Source: UBA6136 sp044350805 | GTDB lineage: Bacteria; Pseudomonadota; Gammaproteobacteria; Methylococcales; Methylococcaceae | NCBI GenBank assembly: GCA_044350805.1 | Contig: JBILGU010000011.1 | Location: 20,701 to 84,700 of the forward strand | Reading direction: 5' to 3' | DNA length: 64,000 nt | Shown: piece by piece, positions 59,159-64,000 of the stretch | Numbering within the stretch: the stretch's first letter is position 1 | Layout: every line of letters begins with the position of its first letter | Position numbers and translations under genes: made by a program | The notes under the pieces: generated by a model | Database searches by the model: none | What the model saw: only the letters and a program-made list of their open reading frames with translations | Told to the model about the DNA's origin: nothing

Positions 59159-60838
59159 ATGGCAAGAAATAGTTCTGTATATGAAGTGCGAGTAACCCAT
59201 CCTGGATTGAATAAATTCAGGGTTATTCGGGGCTCAGACAAGGGTGTTGTTGAAGCGAAGGCCCAATTTCTTATTAAGGCTTGGGATGAAGAATGGGCGC
59301 GAAAGCAAGAGAGGCAGAATCGAAGCATAATTCGAGAGAGGGCCAAATTAGATAAGGATTTGGCAAAACAAAAAGCCTTAGAGATGCTGTACCAGACGCA
59401 AACCACAGCTGATCAGCTTGGTAGGGATGCGGTACAGCTGATCTCAGATTTAAAGTCTATTCTCGTAAAAGGCGTTGAGCAGCAGGGTGCTTTTGAATGG
59501 GGGAAGCTTATAGATAGGCGGGAATTTCCAGAACCTAAACCGTTCTACCAGCCCCCGACTCCGCCGCCTGAACCTCAGGAGGAGGACTTCCTCAAGAATT
59601 TGACCTTCAAAGACAAGCTTCTTCCATTCATTCGCAAAAAGCGTGAGGCAGGACTTAGGGCACAATTCGAATCAGAGCATGAGCGATGGAAGGTGGCTGT
59701 GGAGTCCCTGGAAAGGGAGTTAGCAGAATTTAATTCAGTTCTCGCTACCTGGGAGAGCTGCAGGGCTGATTTCTTAGCTGCTCAGGTTCGCAGTAATGAC
59801 CTGATACGAGAATTTGAAAAAGACTACAAAGAGGGAAAGCTTGAACGAGTAGAAGACTATGTAGGTCTTGTTTTGGACGACCTTAAATTCCCCGAAGTCT
59901 TCGAAATTGAATTCGATGTCCAGTACGGTGAAGAAAACAAACTTTTGATTGTTAACTTTAACTTACCATCCTTGGATGACATGCCGGAGGTGAAAGACTA
60001 CAAGTTTGTGAAGACAAGAGGAGCTATTGAGCCAATCTCACTCTCTGAGAGAGATAGATCCTCGATCTATGATGAGGCGATTTACCAGACAGTTCTTAGG
60101 GTGCTCCACGCCATATTTATTTCGGATACCATCAATGCGCTGGAGACTGTTGTAGCCAACGGATTTGTTTCAAGTCTAAATAAGGCCACTGGCCATTCGG
60201 AGACAGCGTGCATCGTCTCACTTCAAACAACCAAAGCAGAACTCCTAGCGATCAATCTTGCTGCTGTCGACCCAAAAGCGTGCTTCAGGTCGCTGAAAGG
60301 GGTGGGTTCAACTAAGTTTCACATTGTTACCCCAGTAGCCCCAATTTTGAACATAGATCGAAATGATCGCCGTTTCGTGGATGCTATCGAAGTAACAGAC
60401 TCTCTCGATGAGTCCACCAATCTGGCAATGATCTCTTGGGAGGATTTCGAGCACCTTATCAGAGAGGTGTTTGAGCAAGAGTTTGCGGTTAATGGTGGTG
60501 AGCGCAAAGTAACGCAAGCTAGCCGTGATGGTGGTGTAGATGCGATTGCCTTTGACCCAGATCCAATCCGCGGAGGGAAAATTGTCATACAAGCCAAACG
60601 CTGGTCAAACGTGGTTGGCGTATCCGCCGTCAGGGACCTCTACGGCACTGTGATGAACGAAGGTGCCATTAAAGGGATATTAGTTACGACTTCAGATTAC
60701 GGGCCCGATTCATATGAGTTTGCTAAGGGTAAGCCAATAACTCTGATGAACGGCGCAAATCTGCTCAGCTTGCTGGAGAAGCACGGTCGCAGGGCCAAGA
60801 TTGACCTTAGGGAAGCTAGAGCCCAAAGACTTTCTTAA
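59159..60838 (+). CDS. Mrr-type restriction endonuclease with long N-terminal coiled region
   Basis: The 559-residue product ends with an Mrr_cat domain: SWEDFEHLIREVFEQEF (Glu), QASRDGGVDAIAFDPDP (Asp), VIQAKRWSN (Q-x-K) and DLYGTV. Mrr nucleases cut methylated or otherwise altered DNA. The first ~450 residues are Lys/Glu-rich and coiled-coil-like (~35-75, 150-210), followed by a mixed domain. No known N-terminal Mrr winged helix is seen, so this is a long variant. It is the second defence-type gene on tRNA-linked elements in this window. Confidence 0.8.
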   Translation: MARNSSVYEVRVTHPGLNKFRVIRGSDKGVVEAKAQFLIKAWDEEWARKQERQNRSIIRERAKLDKDLAKQKALEMLYQTQTTADQLGRDAVQLISDLKSILVKGVEQQGAFEWGKLIDRREFPEPKPFYQPPTPPPEPQEEDFLKNLTFKDKLLPFIRKKREAGLRAQFESEHERWKVAVESLERELAEFNSVLATWESCRADFLAAQVRSNDLIREFEKDYKEGKLERVEDYVGLVLDDLKFPEVFEIEFDVQYGEENKLLIVNFNLPSLDDMPEVKDYKFVKTRGAIEPISLSERDRSSIYDEAIYQTVLRVLHAIFISDTINALETVVANGFVSSLNKATGHSETACIVSLQTTKAELLAINLAAVDPKACFRSLKGVGSTKFHIVTPVAPILNIDRNDRRFVDAIEVTDSLDESTNLAMISWEDFEHLIREVFEQEFAVNGGERKVTQASRDGGVDAIAFDPDPIRGGKIVIQAKRWSNVVGVSAVRDLYGTVMNEGAIKGILVTTSDYGPDSYEFAKGKPITLMNGANLLSLLEKHGRRAKIDLREARAQRLS

Positions 60839-60928
60839 CCTTCGCAGGTTGAATAAAGAGGTCAGAAAGTGGCAGCTAAAGTACAAAGAAACTTCACATC
60901 CAGTAACCCCCTAGAAAGAGAGCTTTGT

Positions 60929-61717
60929 ATGGCATCAGTATCTGTAGGAGTAATATTAATCAGATTTATAGCTCTAATCTTTATGGCTACAAGTTTATAT
61001 GCTTGCGCTTATGCTGACCCCAAGAAGGTTTCACCAGAATCCAATGAAGTCCATCGGCACCAAAATACTACTAGGTATGTCAATGCCAGTCTGGGTAAAA
61101 TTGAAGTGACAGGTGCTTATGTCGACTCGAAAGAGCCTTCGAATGCATCTTCAGATATAGTGGGATTACTAAAGTCTAAGCTTTCTGGAACCAATCTATT
61201 TTCGGCAATTGGCGAATCTAAGGGAGAGGAAAAAGCTAAGGATTATTTATATATCGACCTTAAGGTTAATAATCAGCTGGTTGAGGCACGAAGACCGATT
61301 GACGTTTTGTGGTACCTACTTACCCTGACGTTGTCGCCAATTGGTGTTGATGTGGTCTCCGATTTTGATATGCGAATTCGGATGCCATCAGGTACCGTTG
61401 AGAATTTCAAAGAGCAGTGCTCATCTACGGCCTTCCACTCTGGATTCAGATATAAAACATCAGCAAAATATGCGATTTCTGAAAACGCTAAATATTGTAT
61501 CACGTCATTAGTTAACAGATTGGTTTCAGAATATAGCAAGATTGAATTCATTGATGCTGCTCTTGCAAATAAGGATCAAGCGCAGTCATCTCCAAGTCTT
61601 TCCATTACTAATTCGGATGAATTGATGGAAAAATCCAAAAAACAGTGCACTGATCTTGGCTTCAAAGAGAAAACTCCGAAGCATGGAGATTGCGTTTTGC
61701 AATTGATGAAGAAGTGA
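60929..61717 (+). CDS. Lipoprotein ending in a GFKEKTP motif, paralogue A
   Basis: The ~262-residue product has a lipoprotein-type signal (LIFMATSLYAC) and a periplasmic domain with strand YLYIDLKVNN and CSSTAF...YCITSL. The last 26 residues (QCTDLGFKEKTPKHGDCVLQ) are almost the same as in the next gene, and the DNA behind them is identical for 70 bases. This tail with two Cys is seen on many lipoproteins. The ATG at 60929 follows AGAGAG; a GTG at 60869 is possible. Confidence 0.65.
   Translation: MASVSVGVILIRFIALIFMATSLYACAYADPKKVSPESNEVHRHQNTTRYVNASLGKIEVTGAYVDSKEPSNASSDIVGLLKSKLSGTNLFSAIGESKGEEKAKDYLYIDLKVNNQLVEARRPIDVLWYLLTLTLSPIGVDVVSDFDMRIRMPSGTVENFKEQCSSTAFHSGFRYKTSAKYAISENAKYCITSLVNRLVSEYSKIEFIDAALANKDQAQSSPSLSITNSDELMEKSKKQCTDLGFKEKTPKHGDCVLQLMKK
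61646..61715 (+). repeat. 70-bp direct repeat, copy A
   Basis: Identical over 70 bases with 62491-62560, right up to the stop codon, which differs (TGA here, TAA there). It encodes the C-terminal Cys-containing tail of both lipoproteins. Confidence 0.95.
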
Positions 61718-61827
61718 TGCAAGTTCGGGCCAAAAGAGAACATTATTTAATGTGAACTTACTTCTCGCAGAAAGAAGAAAACCCTTCAATTAATAGTAAT
61801 AAAGATTAAGACTATTTGGCGGTAACG

Positions 61828-62562
61828 ATGCGGAAAGCTATATTTTTAATTGCGAGCTTGTTGCTATGTTCCTGTGCAGGATCAAGGTTAACGAAGTCCG
61901 CGCCAGACTCTTCCAAGGTTCATGAGTCATCCATTTCAAATGATTCAAAAAGAGCCATCTTTATTGGTTCTATCGAAAGAAATGGAATATCGGAACCAGA
62001 CTTACCCGAGAAGCAGAGTCTTGAGATCAAGGAACCCCTGACAAAAAAGCTAAATGAGTCAAAGGCATTTCTATCAGTCCATCAGAAGATTGATTCTACC
62101 TACCGGAAAGAATCAGATGTGTTGGTAAATATTTCTGTAAATAGAAAAACCGAATGGAATCAAGATGTATTATTTCTTCTAAGGATCGCCACATTGTTTG
62201 CAATACCAGAAAGTTGGGTTACAGATTCAGCATATGACCTCAAGGCAGCCTACCCGAATGGGCAAACAAAAAATTACAACGCTAACTGCTCAGCATCAAG
62301 TTATTCAGCATGGTTTTATCAAAGGGCTATATCTGAGGAGCTTAAGCTAGAGATAGACTCCTGCATGAATTCTTTGGTGAATTCAATGCTTTCAGACTAT
62401 GCATTAGTTGTCTCTAACCAGGAACAGTCTGCCCAGCAAAGTAGGAACTCCCCTCCGTCAATTGCGGGGTTGGAGGGAGCAAAAAAAGAATGCACTGATC
62501 TTGGCTTCAAAGAGAAAACTCCGAAGCATGGAGATTGCGTTTTGCAATTGATGAAGAAGTAA
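61828..62562 (+). CDS. Lipoprotein ending in a GFKEKTP motif, paralogue B
   Basis: The ~244-residue product has a lipobox (FLIASLLLCSC) and the same layout as the preceding lipoprotein: central VLVNISVNRKTEW, CSASSYSAWF, and the shared C-terminal tail. Outside the tail the two are only distantly alike. The ATG at 61828 is used; a TTG at 61816 is possible. The function is unknown. Confidence 0.65.
   Translation: MRKAIFLIASLLLCSCAGSRLTKSAPDSSKVHESSISNDSKRAIFIGSIERNGISEPDLPEKQSLEIKEPLTKKLNESKAFLSVHQKIDSTYRKESDVLVNISVNRKTEWNQDVLFLLRIATLFAIPESWVTDSAYDLKAAYPNGQTKNYNANCSASSYSAWFYQRAISEELKLEIDSCMNSLVNSMLSDYALVVSNQEQSAQQSRNSPPSIAGLEGAKKECTDLGFKEKTPKHGDCVLQLMKK
62491..62560 (+). repeat. 70-bp direct repeat, copy B
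   Basis: Second copy of the repeat at 61646-61715, offset 845 bases. Confidence 0.95.
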
Positions 62563-62605
62563 GAAGACTAAGCGATACTTATAATAACCTTAAGGATCTC
62601 GCATC

Positions 62606-63838
62606 TTAAAAACAAGTCGCAAAACCACGTCCAGCACCTGTGCAAGTCAAAACTCTCGGTCTGTTGTAGTAAGCATTCAGGGAGTTCGCGGTTGCATTTG
62701 CCCCCATGCTATAGCCCAGCGCAATTGGAGCCGCTACTAGTGCCATTTTTACTGCAACGCCAAGAATCGCCTCAATTCCGTTTATAACGGTGGAGCCTAA
62801 CTGTGAGGATTGTCTTTGTGTGTCCGCGGTATTTGTTTGATCCGCAAGGTGCACAACGACAGGTTCATTTGATGTGCCTTTCTCGTATATGGGATAGCGG
62901 GCAAGAAGTGTATTCATTGCCTCACGTTCTCCCGCTAGGTATGCATTCTTATCAATGAGACCTGCATCGAATTTTTTTGCTAACTCCAACCGAGTTGATT
63001 TAACGCTATTCACGTATAAATCGGCACTAACCACGTAATCCCGCCAAGCGTCATTCAAGCAGCGGGTCCGCTTCGTGACGTCGCCAACCTTGAAAGGATG
63101 GTCCTGCTCGCATTTAGCGGATTTTGTTTGGCTTTCTCTTCTTACCGCGTCTTCAACCGCATAGAACCTGTGGCTATCAGCCAACTGGGGTGCATGCATG
63201 GCTAACTTATCTTCAATGTCATCTACTGAATTCATTCGACCAGCTGCTATTTCTTCATTAAGTGCGGCAAATAGATCAGTTAGATTTTCATTGTATTTTG
63301 GCAGCACGAAGTCGACGGTGCTGGATTCCAGGGCTTTGAGCGCGAACCCCAAGGTGAACACGGTTGCCAATGTTGCCGCTCTGGCGCTGGGTGGTTTTTC
63401 CAGCTTAGTTTCTTTGGTTACACGGTAGGTAGACACCTTTTGCTTTGTTTCAGTTTTATAGACAGTTACCTCAGCATCAGTGCCAATGTATGTGTTCTTC
63501 GAATCCCAAGATGCAATGTCTGAGAGGCCGTGCGTCCTAATTACAACGGTTGCATAAAGGGGGTTGGAATTGATGGGGTGTGGCGCGACATCTACAGTTC
63601 TGTAGTTAGACCTCAGTACGGCGGCTACCGAGTTAAATTCTGAATCAGCAGCTTCAAATTTTGCTATCAGCACTCTGTCCTGATCAATGTGGGTTTTATC
63701 ATCAATCAGTGTAATCGACAGAGGTGATTTGCTTGAACCTTCTGGAGGGAGGGTTGGCTTTACTTGGACGACTTTCATTCCACAGCCACAAAAGAGCAGC
63801 ATTAATGAAAGTACAAGCACATAAAGCGGATACCTCAT
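62606..63838 (-). CDS. Large lipoprotein of unknown function
   Basis: The 410-residue product has a lipobox (VLSLMLLFCGC). Residues ~40-170 form a mixed alpha/beta domain (YATVVIRTHGLSDIASW, TVYKTETKQKVSTYRV). A hydrophobic segment at ~158-170 and a Gly/Ala-rich stretch (VAVKMALVAAPIALGYSM, ~375) near the end could insert into a membrane. It is convergent with the lipoprotein pair. I do not recognise the family. Confidence 0.6.
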   Translation of the reverse strand: MRYPLYVLVLSLMLLFCGCGMKVVQVKPTLPPEGSSKSPLSITLIDDKTHIDQDRVLIAKFEAADSEFNSVAAVLRSNYRTVDVAPHPINSNPLYATVVIRTHGLSDIASWDSKNTYIGTDAEVTVYKTETKQKVSTYRVTKETKLEKPPSARAATLATVFTLGFALKALESSTVDFVLPKYNENLTDLFAALNEEIAAGRMNSVDDIEDKLAMHAPQLADSHRFYAVEDAVRRESQTKSAKCEQDHPFKVGDVTKRTRCLNDAWRDYVVSADLYVNSVKSTRLELAKKFDAGLIDKNAYLAGEREAMNTLLARYPIYEKGTSNEPVVVHLADQTNTADTQRQSSQLGSTVINGIEAILGVAVKMALVAAPIALGYSMGANATANSLNAYYNRPRVLTCTGAGRGFATCF

Positions 63839-64000
63839 ATCGACCTCCAGAGAGTGTTGTCCCCAGATTATAGGTTCACTACTGTTACGTACCGAACTAT
63901 CTGAGACTTCCCCGGCACTTTGATTCCGGGATTTTCAAGGGCGTTTTCTGCCAGACCCCCTTAACCATCGCGAGACAACGACAGGCATAAGAAAGGCTGG

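Larger units (their letters stand above)
58039..64000 (+). mobile_element. Left part of a second integrated element at tRNA-Ile2
   Basis: An integrase, a large Mrr-type nuclease and several lipoprotein genes follow tRNA-Ile2. No second copy of the tRNA 3' end was found before 64000, so the element runs out of the window and its right end is not defined here. Confidence 0.6.

Overview
The window looks like a gammaproteobacterial chromosome. The evidence is a conserved block tsaD | rpsU-yqeY-dnaG-rpoD followed by tRNA-Ile2(CAT), with plsY, folB, folK, a pteridine-reductase-like SDR and a RibD C-terminal-like reductase beside it, plus a TonB-dependent receptor and many signal peptides and lipoboxes typical of Gram-negatives. 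The species cannot be named from sequence alone. Nickel (hupE, nikR, receptor) and copper (copC-type) handling genes and a sigma-54 promoter are present.

Layout. (1) 1-4.7 kb: three exported proteins (pentapeptide/PEBP fusion, Cys-containing secreted protein, DJ-1/PfpI protein) between gene relics: the tail of a replication ATPase with an internal stop, a toxin fragment carrying a CAAAG microsatellite, and an integrase C-terminus. (2) 4.9-9.2 kb: nickel locus hupE <> nikR and a convergent TonB receptor with a candidate NikR palindrome at its promoter; NikR has lost one canonical nickel ligand. (3) 9.6-14.9 kb: BrnA-like/DUF3147 pair, a sigma-54 promoter plus intrinsic-terminator leader before a small periplasmic protein, a copper-type operon (lipoprotein, BNR propeller, CopC, membrane-anchored protein), and an exported peptide-deformylase-like protein missing a metal ligand. 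(4) 14.9-17.7 kb: relics, an EexN-like protein, an orphan antitoxin-like gene, HigBA, two integrase-tail relics. (5) 17.9-24.2 kb: cell-surface type operon (SxtJ, DUF5989, carbamoyltransferase, SGNH hydrolase) and a P1B-type ATPase homologue with every catalytic motif lost.

(6) 26,085-49,182: a complete 23.05-kb integrative element in tRNA-Pro(GGG). A 51-bp copy of the tRNA 3' end (one mismatch) marks the far end, the P4-like integrase lies just inside, and arm-type repeats occur at both ends. It carries AlpA, primase/Toprim, RepA-like ATPase, SSB, and then a defence cargo: NUDIX + SRA-like/HNH nuclease, HARE-HTH/PD-(D/E)XK protein, XRE, DUF4145, hsdM, hsdS, a DUF262-HNH protein, hsdR with a Cys-rich insert, and a second diverged NUDIX + SRA-like/HNH pair. 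The twin pairs bracketing a type I system are the best candidate for an undescribed defence arrangement: a nucleotide-pool hydrolase paired with a modified-DNA nuclease.

(7) 49.2-58.0 kb: core chromosome (folate/pterin genes, plsY, tsaD, macromolecular-synthesis operon). (8) 58.0-64.0 kb: start of a second element at tRNA-Ile2 with its own integrase, a large Mrr-type nuclease and lipoproteins that share a perfect 70-bp repeat; its far end is outside the window.
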